DNA from: Tenebrio molitor
Taxonomy: Eukaryota > Arthropoda > Insecta > Coleoptera > Tenebrionidae
Direction: 5' to 3'
DNA: 64,000 nt
Assembly (NCBI RefSeq): GCF_963966145.1
Contig: NC_091048.1
Span: forward strand, 24,552,001 to 24,616,000
Within the stretch, counting starts at the first letter, position 1. More model-generated notes on the stretch are below. The model did not search any database. It was given only the letters and a program-made list of their open reading frames with translations, and was not told the DNA's origin. The stretch is not shown here.

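Overview
The window is eukaryotic and almost certainly insect. It is AT-rich with very short spliced introns (53-61 bp), carries a recognisable insect mitotic gene (mars/DLGAP5 type) and several families of small inverted-repeat transposable elements, and ends inside a giant mucin gene. The intron sizes and element load would fit a beetle, but the order cannot be settled from the sequence alone.

Layout. 1-21.5 kb holds no gene I can recognise. It is AT-rich sequence with GC/CpG-richer islands (about 0.25-1.25, 3.8-4.5, 9.0-9.7, 11.2-11.6, 14.3-14.8 and 19.3-20.4 kb). It also carries a foldback element family (5.8, 8.5 and 12.7 kb), fragments of a Tc1/mariner-like transposase (15.4 kb) and a non-LTR reverse transcriptase (15.8 kb), and a promoter-like CpG-rich block with minus-strand splice donors at 19.3-20.4 kb. 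21.785-23.751 kb is a complete five-exon plus-strand gene for a Mars/HURP-like spindle protein of 578 aa. Its upstream region has a CCAAT box and two TTCGAA motifs, as expected of a cell-cycle promoter. 23.85-34.2 kb is a graveyard of nested foldback elements. It includes a 1.4-kb element with inverted ends that encloses a THAP zinc-finger exon, a 1.1-kb element with subterminal repeats and a possible 3-bp target duplication, and two close copies plus one diverged copy of a palindromic element.

34.270-64.000 kb is one uninterrupted minus-strand reading frame of at least 9,909 codons that runs off the right edge of the window. The C-terminal two thirds is exactly 408 tandem 45-bp units (15 aa, Ser/Thr-rich with one Glu per unit). 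The N-terminal part present is a Pro/Thr-rich array with alternating Glu and Lys. The protein ends in a short non-repetitive segment with four N-glycosylation sequons and a hydrophobic tail typical of a GPI-anchor signal. I read it as a giant cell-surface mucin. Its N-terminus, signal peptide and any other domain lie outside the window.

The mars gene and the mucin have no evident functional link. The most unusual object is the mucin array: its size, its perfect length register, its nested higher-order duplications, and an antisense frame that stays open for a reason visible in the codon structure.
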